Shown: positions 8,165 through 16,936 of the stretch, piece after piece
Position numbering within the stretch: the first letter of the stretch is position 1
Layout: each line of letters begins with the position of its first letter
From: Motilibacter aurantiacus
Lineage (GTDB): Bacteria > Actinomycetota > Actinomycetes > Motilibacterales > Motilibacteraceae
Length of the DNA: 64,000 bases
Assembly: GCF_011250645.1 (NCBI RefSeq)
Contig: NZ_JAANNO010000002.1
Location: 90,179 to 154,178 of the forward strand
Reading direction: 5' to 3'
The notes under the pieces: model-generated
Seen by the model: the letters and a program-made list of their open reading frames with translations, nothing else
Database searches by the model: none
Told to the model about the DNA's origin: nothing
Program-made: the position numbers and the translations under genes

Positions 8165-9328
8165 CTACGCCTCGCACACCGCCTTGTCGACGGCCGTGTT
8201 GAGGTGGCTCAGCGACTCGATCTTCACGGGCAGGGCGGTGACGGCGAGGACCGCGCCGCGCCCGCCCTCGGTCACGAGGCCACGGCTCTCGTACCCGACG
8301 AAGTCGCCGCCGTGGCCCCACGCGTCTGCGCCGCAGGAGAGCTTCTTCTTCGCGATGCCGAGGCCGTACGACCAGCCGCTCTCCGGCTCGAACCCGGGCG
8401 CCTTGACCGCCTTCAGCATCTCCTTCTGCTGGGCGGGCTCGAGCAGCTTGCCGTCGATCACCGCCCGGTAGAACGTCAGGACGTCGCTCGGGGTGGCGAT
8501 CAGCGCGCCGGCCGCCCACCCGCCGGACGGCTCGAACGCGGTCATGTCGCGGTACGGCGCGTCGGCGGAGTCCCGGTGGTAGCCCTTGGGGTGCGGCTGC
8601 TTGAGAGTGAGCGTGCCGAGGCCGGGCCAGTAGGTCTCCTTGAGGCCCAGCGGCTTGATAATCCGGTGGGTGATCTGCTCGCCGATCGGGCGGCCGGTGA
8701 CCTTCTCGACGACGAGGCCGGCGAGGACGTAGTTGGTGTTGCTGTACTCCCACTTCGTGCCGGGCGTGAAGTGCGACGTGTGGGCGAGCGCGATGTCGAC
8801 GAGTGAGCGCGGGTCCCGGTAGGTGCGCTGCGCCTGGTCGAACGGCAGGAAGATGTCCTCGTCGTAGTCCGGCAGACCCGACGTCTGTTGCAGGAGCTGG
8901 CGGACCGTGATCTTGCGCCCGTCGTTGCCGTTCTTCCGCACCAGCCCGGGCAGGTAGGTGTCGACCTTCTCGTCGAGCGCGATCTTCCCCTCGCCGACGA
9001 GCTGGAGGACCACCACCGCGGTGTAGGTCTTGGTGTTGCTGGCGATGCGGATGTAGCCGTCGGCCGGGACCTTCGCGCCGGTCTTCAGGTCGCCGACGCC
9101 CGCGGTGTAATTCCGGATCTTGCCTTCGCGATTGCTGACCGCGCCGAGCGCGCCGGGGGCGCCGTCCTCGGTAACGAGGGCGTTCATGCGCTGCTGCGTC
9201 CCGTCCACCCGCGCCGTGCCCGCGGCATCGGCCGGAACCGTGCCGACGAGCGCGGTGGTGGCGACGGCCGCGAGGGCGACGCCGCTCAGCGTGCGGCGGC
9301 GGGAGGTGTGGCCTGAGGTGAGGCGCAT
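8165..9328 (-). CDS. Secreted serine hydrolase, beta-lactamase/class C PBP family
   Basis: A 387-residue exported enzyme of the serine beta-lactamase-like family (D-alanyl-D-alanine carboxypeptidase, esterase or class C type). It has a twin-Arg-containing signal peptide (RRR near 10-12, cleavage near ADAA). The three active-site motifs are present: S-N-T-K at 97-100 (nucleophile Ser, general base Lys), Y-S-N at 195-197, and H-G-G in WGHGGDFVGY near 345. These class C-like proteins act on D-amino peptides or esters outside the cell; the substrate is not predictable. It is divergent from the Pro-rich membrane protein gene, and a 37-bp palindrome lies between the two. Confidence 0.93.
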   Translation of the reverse strand: MRLTSGHTSRRRTLSGVALAAVATTALVGTVPADAAGTARVDGTQQRMNALVTEDGAPGALGAVSNREGKIRNYTAGVGDLKTGAKVPADGYIRIASNTKTYTAVVVLQLVGEGKIALDEKVDTYLPGLVRKNGNDGRKITVRQLLQQTSGLPDYDEDIFLPFDQAQRTYRDPRSLVDIALAHTSHFTPGTKWEYSNTNYVLAGLVVEKVTGRPIGEQITHRIIKPLGLKETYWPGLGTLTLKQPHPKGYHRDSADAPYRDMTAFEPSGGWAAGALIATPSDVLTFYRAVIDGKLLEPAQQKEMLKAVKAPGFEPESGWSYGLGIAKKKLSCGADAWGHGGDFVGYESRGLVTEGGRGAVLAVTALPVKIESLSHLNTAVDKAVCEA

Positions 9329-9448
9329 GGTCGCTCCTTCGTCGGGCTTCGTGCTGACGAGGTCAACACTCGTCCGTCGGAGCGGCGGTCACGATCCCCT
9401 GGGCTGGCGTCTCGTCGGTAACGCCTGCACTACCGGCGGGCGTCCTCA

Positions 9449-9485
9449 GCTATCCGGATACGCCCGTCGGGCGTATCCGGATAGC
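9449..9485. promoter_or_regulatory. 37-bp near-perfect palindrome in a divergent promoter region
   Basis: Two 18-base arms (9449-9466 and 9468-9485) are exact reverse complements with one T between them. Each arm contains its own 10-bp palindrome TATCCGGATA (9451-9460 and 9474-9483), centres 23 bp apart. It lies 121 bp upstream of the serine hydrolase start and 128 bp upstream of the Pro-rich protein start, between divergent genes, so a terminator role is unlikely and a double operator or cruciform site is more plausible. Confidence 0.6.
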
Positions 9486-9612
9486 TTGCCTCAAGAGGCG
9501 GTGACCGTTCGGAGCGGCGATGCACACTCGGGCATCGTTTCCGCGTTCTCGACGCACGATCAAGGACTACTCGGTACGGTCGTCCTGCTTGCACAATCGT
9601 TCGGGGGAACAT

Positions 9613-10488
9613 ATGTCGAACAACATGCCGCCATCCGGTGGCGAAGGTCCGCAGTACCCACCACCAGGGCAGTCCGGCGTTCCGCACTATCCGCCGCCTC
9701 CTGGCGGCTACCCAGCCTCCGGATACCCGCCGCCGGGTGGTCAGTACCAGGGTCCGCCGCCTGGGTTCCAAGGCGGCTATCCGCCGGTGGTACCGCCTGA
9801 GCCGACGAGGAAGAAGCCGCTCTTCAAGCGGGTCTGGGTTTGGGTAGCAGGCGTGTTCCTGGTTCTGCTCGTGACAGGCATTGCCACCAGCGGCGGGTCC
9901 GGCGGCAGTTCGAACAACCAGGCCGGGAACGCGCCAGCTGCAGCGAAGAAGCCTGCCGCTCCGCCCGCAGCGAGCGCGAGCGCGCCGGCTGTAGAGCCCA
10001 CGGAGGCGGCGCCGGCTACAACTCAAGCTGCGCCTGCAACGACCGAGGCAGCCCCGCCGCCTCCACCGCCACCGGTCGAGATCACCTACCCGGGCAAGAA
10101 GGACGGTGACACTGCGGTGAAGGCCGGCGAGTCGGTCAAGCTCTCGGGCTGGACGGCAACGACAACCCCCCTGAAGCAGGTCAGCGTCGACTTCCTCGGC
10201 GAACACCTGTGCACCAACGTTACGTTGGTCAACCGGGACGACGACCAGCAGGAATGGAACACCTTGTCCTGGAAGATGCAGACGCCGAACGGTGCAGTGC
10301 TGGACATGGCGTTCACGGCTGACGACAAGGACCTCGACGTCGCGGGCGGCGGGCTGGCGCCCGGCGGGAAGATCACTGGTCGCGTCTGTTTCGAGGACAA
10401 GGACGCCGGAAAGGGCGACTATGTCGTCTTCTGGCAGCCTGACATCTTCTCCAGTGAAGACCGCGGTGCCTGGGTGAACAAGCGCTGA
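9613..10488 (+). CDS. Membrane-anchored protein with Pro/Gly/Tyr-rich N-terminus
   Basis: A 291-residue protein of unknown function. Residues 1-75 form a low-complexity cytoplasmic leader rich in Pro, Gly, Tyr and Gln (YPPPPGGYPASGYPPPGG), followed by a basic patch (TRKKPLFKR). A single membrane helix (about 76-98; VWVWVAGVFLVLLV) comes next, then an Ala/Pro/Thr-rich linker, and an extracellular beta-rich domain (about 160-291) with two Cys. This architecture is common in actinobacterial proteins with a C-terminal DUF4352-like or immunoglobulin-like domain; I cannot assign one with confidence. ATG 9613 follows GGGGGA at good spacing. Confidence 0.8.
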   Translation: MSNNMPPSGGEGPQYPPPGQSGVPHYPPPPGGYPASGYPPPGGQYQGPPPGFQGGYPPVVPPEPTRKKPLFKRVWVWVAGVFLVLLVTGIATSGGSGGSSNNQAGNAPAAAKKPAAPPAASASAPAVEPTEAAPATTQAAPATTEAAPPPPPPPVEITYPGKKDGDTAVKAGESVKLSGWTATTTPLKQVSVDFLGEHLCTNVTLVNRDDDQQEWNTLSWKMQTPNGAVLDMAFTADDKDLDVAGGGLAPGGKITGRVCFEDKDAGKGDYVVFWQPDIFSSEDRGAWVNKR

Positions 10489-10503
10489 CCACCCACTGCT
10501 CGC

Positions 10504-10544
10504 GCCAGCGCCGCCGCGCCACATGGGGCCGCGGCGGCGCTGGC
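10504..10544. terminator. Terminator between convergent genes
   Basis: A perfect 14-bp stem (GCCAGCGCCGCCGC / GCGGCGGCGCTGGC) with a 13-base loop, followed by CTTACT. It separates the membrane protein gene from the convergent response regulator. Confidence 0.75.
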
Positions 10545-10583
10545 CTTACTGGCTGCCTGTCCGCCCGGGCTGCTCCCGCTGAG

Positions 10584-11237
10584 TCATCGCCTCACGTCCT
10601 CTAGGTACCGCAGGACGGCGACCACCCGCCGGTCGGTCTGCTCGGTCGGCGGCAGGTCGAGCTTGGAGAAGATGCTGCGGATGTGCTTGTGCACCGCGCC
10701 GTCGGTGACGACGAGCCGCTCGGCGATAGCGGCGTTGCCGAGCCCCTGCGCCATGAGGTCGAGCACCTCGCGCTCGCGCGACGTCAACCGCTCCAGGCCC
10801 GCGTCCGCACGCCCGCGCGTCATGAGCTGCGCGACGACGTCGGGGTCGATCGACGTGCCGCCTGCGGCGACCCGGTGCAACGCCTCGAGGAACGACTCCA
10901 CGCGCCCGACGCGCTCCTTGAGCAGGTAGCCGAGCCCCGCGGCCCCGCTGGCCAGCAGGTCGGTCGCGAAGGCCTGCTCGACGTACGCCGACAGCACCAG
11001 CACCGCCAGCTCCGGCTGCCGACGGCGGGCCTCGACGGCGGCGACGATGCCCTCGTCGGTATGGGTCGGCGGCATACGTACGTCGACGATGGCGACGTCG
11101 GGCCTGTGCTCGTCGACGGCGGCGAGGAACGGCTCGGGACCGTCCGTGGCGGAGACGACGTCGAGGCCCTCGGCCTTGAGCAGCAGCGCGACGCCCTCGC
11201 GGAGCAGGGCGTCGTCCTCGGCGATCACGATCCGCAC
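10584..11237 (-). CDS. NarL/LuxR-type response regulator
   Basis: A 217-residue regulator: receiver domain (1-120) with acidic pocket E7-D8-D9, phospho-acceptor D52 (IVDVRMPP) and conserved Lys in GYLLKERV; C-terminal LuxR HTH (about 150-210; LTSREREVLDLMAQGLGNAAIAERLVV). GTG 11237 is chosen: it aligns exactly with the canonical receiver start and overlaps the kinase stop by 13 bases. It receives phosphate from the kinase encoded just upstream. Target genes are not evident nearby. Confidence 0.92.
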   Translation of the reverse strand: MRIVIAEDDALLREGVALLLKAEGLDVVSATDGPEPFLAAVDEHRPDVAIVDVRMPPTHTDEGIVAAVEARRRQPELAVLVLSAYVEQAFATDLLASGAAGLGYLLKERVGRVESFLEALHRVAAGGTSIDPDVVAQLMTRGRADAGLERLTSREREVLDLMAQGLGNAAIAERLVVTDGAVHKHIRSIFSKLDLPPTEQTDRRVVAVLRYLEDVRR

Positions 11238-12628
11238 GGCAGCTGTACCTCCAGAGTTGTGGGCCCGCCGACCGGGCTCGTCATCGTCAGCGTGCCGTCG
11301 AGCGCCTCGACGCGTCGCCGGATGCCGAGCAGGCCGCTCCCCCGTGACTCGTCCGCCCCGCCCTTGCCGTCGTCGGTGACCCGGAGGTGCAGGTCGTCGC
11401 CTCTTCGCTGCACCTCCACGTCGATCGACGTCGCACCGCTGTGCCGCGAGCCGTTGGTCAGCGCTTCGGCGACGGCGAAGTACGCGGTGGCCTCCACCGC
11501 GGCTGCGCATCGGCCGGGCACGTCCACCCGCAGGTCGCACCTGATCGGGCTGGTCGCTGCGAGCCCGCGCAGCGCACCCGTGAGGCCGCGATCAGCGAGC
11601 ACCGGCGGGAGGATGCTGCGGACGACGCTGCGCAGCTCGGCAAGCGCCTCCTCGGCCGCCAGTTGCGCGCGCTCGAGGATCTCGGGCGCTGCCGCAGGAT
11701 TGCGCTCGGCGGCGCGGCGTGCGGCACCGAGCAGGACGGTGACCGCGACAAGGCGGTTCTGCGTGCCGTCGTGGAGCGCCCGCTCGATCCGGCGCAGCTC
11801 GGTCGCGTGTGCGTCGAGCGCCGCGGCCCGGGTCGCGGACAGCTGAGCCACCCTCAGCGTCAGGTCGCTGCTCGGGTCGATCGGCAGCAGCCGCAGCCCC
11901 CGGCGTACGAGCCAGCGGGCCATCCTCGGGGTCAGCCAAGCGCCGAGGGCGATCCAGCCGACGCCGAGCAGGAGGGCGGCGAACGCGCTCCCCCAGCTGC
12001 CGACCACCCACAGGCTCAGCGTCGGCGTCACCTCGCCCTTCGGGAAGACACGCCACCAGAGCGGGACGCTGATGTCGCGCAGGCCGGAGATCGGCAGCAG
12101 CAGGCCGAGGGCCGCGAGCAGCAGGCCGCCGGTGGCGTGGCCGACGAGCCAGCGCAGCTCACGGCGTACGTCCGGGTCGTGGCGCGCCTCGCGGAGGTCG
12201 CGGGGCGGGTCGCCCGGGCCGAGGAAGGACCTGCCGCTACGACGCAGCCTCACACGCTCCCGGTCCGCGACAGCGTGGACGGTGCGTAACGCGCGCGGGG
12301 CCAGCAGCAGGCCGACGCCGACGAGCGACAGGGCCAGGACGACGCCCAGCCAGCAGAACACGGCGAAGGCGAGCAGGGCTGTGACGAAAGCACCGGCCAC
12401 CTCCTCCAGCGAGGGAAGCACGTCGCCCGCGGCGCGAGGCAGCCGGCCGCGCATGCCCTGCTGGGCTTCGTCCTGCGGCGCCTGGCGCGGCACGTCGAGC
12501 TCCGTCCGTCGCGGCGGGCATGGCCTCTGAAGCGTAGGCAGCTTCACGACGGTTGTCGGTAGTGCCTGCTGCACCGTCCGCTCCGGTGTCCCGTCCGGGA
12601 GGCTGGGCGGCTGGCGAGCTGCCTGCAT
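11225..12628 (-). CDS. Membrane sensor histidine kinase, HisKA_3 (NarX/DesK-like)
   Basis: A 467-residue kinase partnered with the following response regulator. It has a long polar N-terminus (1-75), hydrophobic segments at about 78-110, 162-182 and 205-232, then the dimerisation/phosphoacceptor motif with H286 in RRIERALHDGTQNRL, and a HATPase domain (about 375-465; N-box ALTNGSRHSG, G-boxes DDGKGG and GSGLLGIRRR). Hydrophobic segments rather than a large external domain suggest sensing within or near the membrane, as in the PspC-like or DesK-type sensors. ATG 12628 follows GGGGAAGG; Met 59 is a possible later start. Confidence 0.9.
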   Translation of the reverse strand: MQAARQPPSLPDGTPERTVQQALPTTVVKLPTLQRPCPPRRTELDVPRQAPQDEAQQGMRGRLPRAAGDVLPSLEEVAGAFVTALLAFAVFCWLGVVLALSLVGVGLLLAPRALRTVHAVADRERVRLRRSGRSFLGPGDPPRDLREARHDPDVRRELRWLVGHATGGLLLAALGLLLPISGLRDISVPLWWRVFPKGEVTPTLSLWVVGSWGSAFAALLLGVGWIALGAWLTPRMARWLVRRGLRLLPIDPSSDLTLRVAQLSATRAAALDAHATELRRIERALHDGTQNRLVAVTVLLGAARRAAERNPAAAPEILERAQLAAEEALAELRSVVRSILPPVLADRGLTGALRGLAATSPIRCDLRVDVPGRCAAAVEATAYFAVAEALTNGSRHSGATSIDVEVQRRGDDLHLRVTDDGKGGADESRGSGLLGIRRRVEALDGTLTMTSPVGGPTTLEVQLPCGS

Positions 12629-12670
12629 GCCTTCCCCTCGGGTAGCGAGCGTCCGGACGCACCACGTCGG

Positions 12671-13190
12671 CTACGAGTGCCCGCCCCGCAGCCGCTGCAT
12701 CACGGCGGGGCCGCCGATGCGCTCGATCTCATGCGGGTCACCGCACACCACCAGCAGATCGCGGGCTCGGGACAGCCCGACGTACAGCTTCTCCCGAGCC
12801 CGCTCGTCGGTCCCGAACCGGTTCACGGCCAGGACCGCGACCGGCCGCTCGAGGCCCTTGAAGCCGAGGACGTGCTTGCTCGGCGTCCCAGAAAGTCTCC
12901 CAGTACTCCCGCTGCCCCCGGTCCTGACGCGCGACCTGCTCGGGGTGTCGCCGTCCGGTCGTCAGGAGGGCGAGGTGCTCCGGCGCCCACCCCTCGTCCA
13001 GCAGCAGATCGACCTGGTCGTCTGCCGTGGCCAGAGCGTCCTCTGCGGCGCAGGGCACGAAGCGGACCGGCGGGCCGTCCTCGCCGCGGGTGCGGGTCTG
13101 GAACGTGGCAAGGGGCCGAAGGCGCGGGCGATCTGCTTGGTGTTGCGCAGGCACCGGCGGGACCGACGACGGCGCCGGGGCGCGGGCGGC
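12671..13190 (-). pseudogene. Degraded UvrD/Rep-like helicase remnant
   Basis: The minus strand encodes pieces of a superfamily I helicase C-terminal half in different frames. Upstream is CLRNTKQIARAFGPL (near 13130-13180). Next comes VRFVPCAAEDALATADDQVDLLLDEGWAPEHLALL in a second frame (about 12940-13075). After a break near 12880 follow HVLGFKGLERPVAVLAVN and KLYVGLSRARDLLVVCGD in another frame, ending at the TAG at 12671. The KGLE and GLSRAR segments are the conserved motifs of the UvrD_C_2 domain. At least two frameshifts and the absence of motor domain 1 indicate a decayed gene. An assembly error cannot explain the missing N-terminal half. Confidence 0.75.
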
Positions 13191-13489
13191 TGTCGTAGCG
13201 AGCGGCGCACAGCAGGCCGCATCCCGATCGCGAGCCAGGAGGCCGCGTGAACTTTATGAGGTCCCGCGGGCAACGGGGTTCTTGATCGCCGCGGAGCTCG
13301 ACCTCACGGGCATCGGAGGACGCCGCCCCGGGGGCTGCAGGTCGAGCCTGAGCACCCGGGGCGGTCGCGTCACCAAGATGCAACCAGCAGTGTCAGTCGG
13401 TACAGATCTCTAGGGCCGGCAGCCGACGCGACGCTGAAACCGCCGTTAGGAAGTCCCCGCAACTCGCCGCGACGTCGCCGTGAGCCGCC

Positions 13490-16342
13490 TCAGCTGCACC
13501 CGCTCGTGCTCCCGCACCCCTCGCACACGTAGCAGCTACCGGCAGGCCGCATCTTCGTCCCGCAGCTCATGCACAGCGGCGCGTCAGCGGTCCGCCCGAA
13601 CTGCGCCTCCATCAGCTCCGCCGACGAGTGCACCTCCGCAGGAGCGGACTGCACCGCCTTGGGAGCCGGCGTGACCGGCGCCGACTGGGCGTAAGTCTCG
13701 AGCTCCTCCTCCACGTCGTCGTCGGCCGACTGCACGGCCTCGTAGGAGCCGGTGTCGAGCTGGCGTGCCCGCTCCTCGGCGGAGTAGATGCCCAGCTCGG
13801 CCCGCGTCTCGAAGGGCAGGTAGTCCAGCGCCAGGCGTCGGAAGATGTAGTCCATCATCGACTGGGCCATGCGGACGTCGGGGTCGTCGGTGAGGCCCGC
13901 CGGCTCGAAGCGCAGGTTGGTGAACTTCTCGACGAACGTCTCGAGCGGCACGCCGTACTGCAGGCCGATCGACACCGCGATGGAGAAGGCGTCCATGACT
14001 CCGGCGAGGGTCGAGCCCTGCTTGCCGAGCTTGAGGAAGACCTCGCCGAGGCCGTCGTCGGGGTAGGAGCCGGCCGTCATGTACCCCTCGGCGCCGCCGA
14101 CGCGGAACGAGGTCGTCATCGACGGACGGGACTTCGGAAGGCGCTTGCGGGTCGGGCGGTACTCGATGACCGGCGCGGGCGCGGCCTCGGCGACAGGGGC
14201 CTCAGCCGAAGCGGTCTTGGCCTTCGCGTCGGACAGCGGCTGGCCGACCTTGCAGTTGTCGCGGTAGATCGCGAGCGCCTTGAGGCCCATCTTCCAACCC
14301 TGGAAGTAGACGTCCTCGATCTCCTCCACCGTCGCCGTCTCCGGCATGTTGACGGTCTTGGAGATGGCGCCGGACAGGAACGGCTGCACCGCGGCCATCA
14401 TGCGCACGTGCCCCATGGGGGCGATCGCGCGCTCACCGATGGCGCAGTCGAAGACCTCGTAGTGCTCCGGGCGCAGGCCGGGGGCGTCGACGACATGGCC
14501 GTGCTCGGCGATGTACTCGACAATCGCCTCGATGGTCTCCTGCGGGTAGCCGAACTGGCGCAGGGCCCGCGGCACCGTCTGGTTGACGATCTGCATAGAG
14601 CCGCCACCGACGAGCTTCTTGAACTTCACCAGCGAGAAGTCCGGCTCGATGCCCGTGGTGTCGCAGTCCATCATGAAGCCGATGGTTCCGGTCGGGGCGA
14701 GCAGTGAGGCCTGCGCGTTGCGCCAGCCGTTGCGCTCACCGATCGACAGGCACTCCTCCCACGCCTTGGTGGCGAGGGTGTGGAGGTCGCGGTCCATGGC
14801 ACCGATGGTGCGTAGCGAGTCGTTCGCGGCGGCGTGCTTGCGCATGACCCGCTTGTGCGCGGTCGCGTTGCGGGCGTAGCCGTCGTACGCGCCGACGATG
14901 CCGGCGAGCTCGGCGGACCGGCGGTAGGCGACACCCGTCATGAGCGAGGTGATCGCGGCCGCGATGGACTGGCCGCCGGGCGAGTCGTAGCCGTGGCCGG
15001 TCGCCATGAGCAGCGAGCCCAGGTTGGCGTACCCGATGCCGAGCTGGCGGTAGGCGCGCGTCGTCTCGCCGATGGCCTCGGTCGGGAAGTCGGCGAAGCA
15101 GATGGAGATGTCCATCGCGGTGATGACGAGCTCGACGACCTTGGCGAAGGCCTGCGCGTCGAACGTGTCGTCGTCGCGGAGGAACTTCATGAGGTTGAGC
15201 GACGCGAGGTTGCACGAGGAGTTGTCCAGCGACATGTACTCCGAGCAGGGGTTGGACGCGGTGATGCGGCCGGTCTCGGGGTTGGTGTGCCAGTCGTTGA
15301 TCGTGCCGTCGTACTGGATGCCGGGGTCGGCGCACTCCCACGCGGCCTGGGCGATCTTGCGCCACAGCTCGCGGGCGTCGACGGTCTCGATGACCGTGCC
15401 GTCCTTGCGGGCACGAAGCCCGAACTCCCCGCCCTTCTCGACCGCCTGCATGAACTCGTCGTTGACGCGGACCGAGTTGTTGGCGTTCTGGTACTGCACG
15501 GACGTGATGTCCGCGCCGCCCAGGTCCATGTCGAAGCCAGCGTCGCGGAGGGCGCGGATCTTGTTCTCCTCGCGCGCCTTGGTCTCGACGAACTCCTCGA
15601 TGTCGGGGTGGTCGACGTCGAGCACGACCATCTTCGCCGCGCGCCGGGTGGCACCGCCTGACTTGATGGTCCCCGCGCTGGCGTCGGCGCCGCGCATGAA
15701 GCTGACCGGGCCGCTCGCGGTGCCGCCGGAGGACAGCAGCTCCTTGCTCGAACGGATGCGCGAGAGGTTGAGGCCGGCGCCGGAGCCGCCCTTGAAGATG
15801 AGCCCCTCCTCGCGGTACCAGTTGAGGATCGACTCCATCGAGTCGTCGACCGAGAGGATGAAGCAGGCCGAGACCTGCTGCGGCTCGGCGGTGCCGACGT
15901 TGAACCACACCGGGGAGTTGAACGCGAAGACCTGGTGCAGCAGCGCGTAGGTCATCTCGTGCTCGAAGACCTCGGCGTCGGCCTCGGACGCGAAGTAGCC
16001 GTTGTCCTTGCCGGCCTTGGTGTAGGTGAGCACGACGCGGTCGATGAGCTGCTTGAGGCTCCACTCGCGCTGCGGGGTGCCGACGGCGCCACGGAAGTAC
16101 TTCGTGGTGACGATCGTGGAGGCGTTCACCGACCAGAAGTCCGGGAACTCGACCCCGTGCTGCTCGAAGATCGTCTCGCCGGTCTTCCAGTTCTGCTGGA
16201 CGACGTCGCGCCGCTCCCAGGTCACCTCGTCGTACGGGTGAACCCCGGGAGTCGTGTAGATGCGCTCGACCTTCAGCCCCGCCGGCACGCTTCCGCGCTG
16301 GCGACGCACCGTCGGCTTGCGCTCGCTCGACGTCTCCGTCAC
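13490..16342 (-). CDS. nrdJ: Adenosylcobalamin-dependent (class II) ribonucleotide reductase
   Basis: Makes deoxyribonucleotides from ribonucleotides using a 5'-deoxyadenosyl radical from coenzyme B12, without an oxygen-dependent small subunit. The 950-residue product has the conserved core: FNSPVWFNVG, ACFILSVDDSM with one redox Cys, KGGSGAGLNLS, NPCSEYMSLDNSSCNLASLNL holding the NPCSE active-site Cys and Glu, and GTIGFMMDCDTTGIEPDFSL. A Cys-rich C-terminus (CMSCGTKM ... CYVCEGCGSTSGCS) relays electrons and may bind metal. The GTG at 16342 is chosen because GAGGAGG lies 8 bases upstream. It follows nrdR by 105 bp on the same strand, so both are probably one NrdR-controlled unit. Confidence 0.97.
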   Translation of the reverse strand: MTETSSERKPTVRRQRGSVPAGLKVERIYTTPGVHPYDEVTWERRDVVQQNWKTGETIFEQHGVEFPDFWSVNASTIVTTKYFRGAVGTPQREWSLKQLIDRVVLTYTKAGKDNGYFASEADAEVFEHEMTYALLHQVFAFNSPVWFNVGTAEPQQVSACFILSVDDSMESILNWYREEGLIFKGGSGAGLNLSRIRSSKELLSSGGTASGPVSFMRGADASAGTIKSGGATRRAAKMVVLDVDHPDIEEFVETKAREENKIRALRDAGFDMDLGGADITSVQYQNANNSVRVNDEFMQAVEKGGEFGLRARKDGTVIETVDARELWRKIAQAAWECADPGIQYDGTINDWHTNPETGRITASNPCSEYMSLDNSSCNLASLNLMKFLRDDDTFDAQAFAKVVELVITAMDISICFADFPTEAIGETTRAYRQLGIGYANLGSLLMATGHGYDSPGGQSIAAAITSLMTGVAYRRSAELAGIVGAYDGYARNATAHKRVMRKHAAANDSLRTIGAMDRDLHTLATKAWEECLSIGERNGWRNAQASLLAPTGTIGFMMDCDTTGIEPDFSLVKFKKLVGGGSMQIVNQTVPRALRQFGYPQETIEAIVEYIAEHGHVVDAPGLRPEHYEVFDCAIGERAIAPMGHVRMMAAVQPFLSGAISKTVNMPETATVEEIEDVYFQGWKMGLKALAIYRDNCKVGQPLSDAKAKTASAEAPVAEAAPAPVIEYRPTRKRLPKSRPSMTTSFRVGGAEGYMTAGSYPDDGLGEVFLKLGKQGSTLAGVMDAFSIAVSIGLQYGVPLETFVEKFTNLRFEPAGLTDDPDVRMAQSMMDYIFRRLALDYLPFETRAELGIYSAEERARQLDTGSYEAVQSADDDVEEELETYAQSAPVTPAPKAVQSAPAEVHSSAELMEAQFGRTADAPLCMSCGTKMRPAGSCYVCEGCGSTSGCS

Positions 16343-16447
16343 GACCCGGTCCTCCTCATAGATGTAAAACAAGCTGGGCATCTCAGGCCATTCCGGCAGC
16401 TGAGACTCGTTCGCGTCCGATCCGGCCACCGTCGGCCTCGTACGCGG

Positions 16448-16936
16448 TCAGCCGCTCGCCGAGCCTGCGGCGGGCTCGAGGCCCACCGCTTCCCGCTCGG
16501 CGCGCAGCAGGGTGATGGCGGCTTCGAAGTCCTCGAGGGAGTCGAAGCCCTGGTAGACGCTGGCGAAGCGCAGGTAGGCGACCTCGTCGAGCTCGCGGAG
16601 CGGCTCGAGGACAGCCAGCCCCACCTCGTGGGCCTCGACCTCGGCGCAGCCGGAGAGGCGGATGGCCTCCTCGACGCGCTGGGCGAGCAGGGCGAGCTGG
16701 TCCTCGGTGACCGGGCGGCCCTGGCAGGCCTTCCGGACACCGACGAGGACCTTCGCGCGGCTGAACGGCTCGGTGGCGCCGCTGCGCTTGATGACGGCGA
16801 GGCTCGCGGTCTCGACCGTCGTGAAGCGGCGCGTGCACTCGGGGCACTGCCGGCGGCGCCGGATGCTGGCGCCGTCGTCGCTCACTCGGCTGTCGACCAC
16901 GCGGGAGTCGGTGTGGCGGCAGAACGGGCAGTGCAC
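16448..16936 (-). CDS. nrdR: Transcriptional repressor of ribonucleotide reductase genes
   Basis: A 162-residue Zn-ribbon/ATP-cone repressor that senses ATP/dATP and binds NrdR boxes. The Zn ribbon is C3-P-F-C6 and C31-P-E-C34, and the ATP-cone occupies about 47-137 ([24 protein letters not shown]). Start is GTG 16936, with GAGGAGG five bases upstream. Upstream, a run of palindromes (17008-17052) includes a CACTACATCTTGT-like sequence resembling NrdR boxes. It precedes nrdJ on the same strand. Confidence 0.97.
   Translation of the reverse strand: MHCPFCRHTDSRVVDSRVSDDGASIRRRRQCPECTRRFTTVETASLAVIKRSGATEPFSRAKVLVGVRKACQGRPVTEDQLALLAQRVEEAIRLSGCAEVEAHEVGLAVLEPLRELDEVAYLRFASVYQGFDSLEDFEAAITLLRAEREAVGLEPAAGSASG

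Noticed and set aside
9449-9485. Reading the 37-bp palindrome as a terminator
   Set aside because: No gene on either strand ends into it; both flanking genes start away from it, and no T-tract follows.
12627-13250. Plus-strand frame across the helicase remnant
   Set aside because: It is antisense to recognisable helicase motifs in the minus strand and has no domain or ribosome site.
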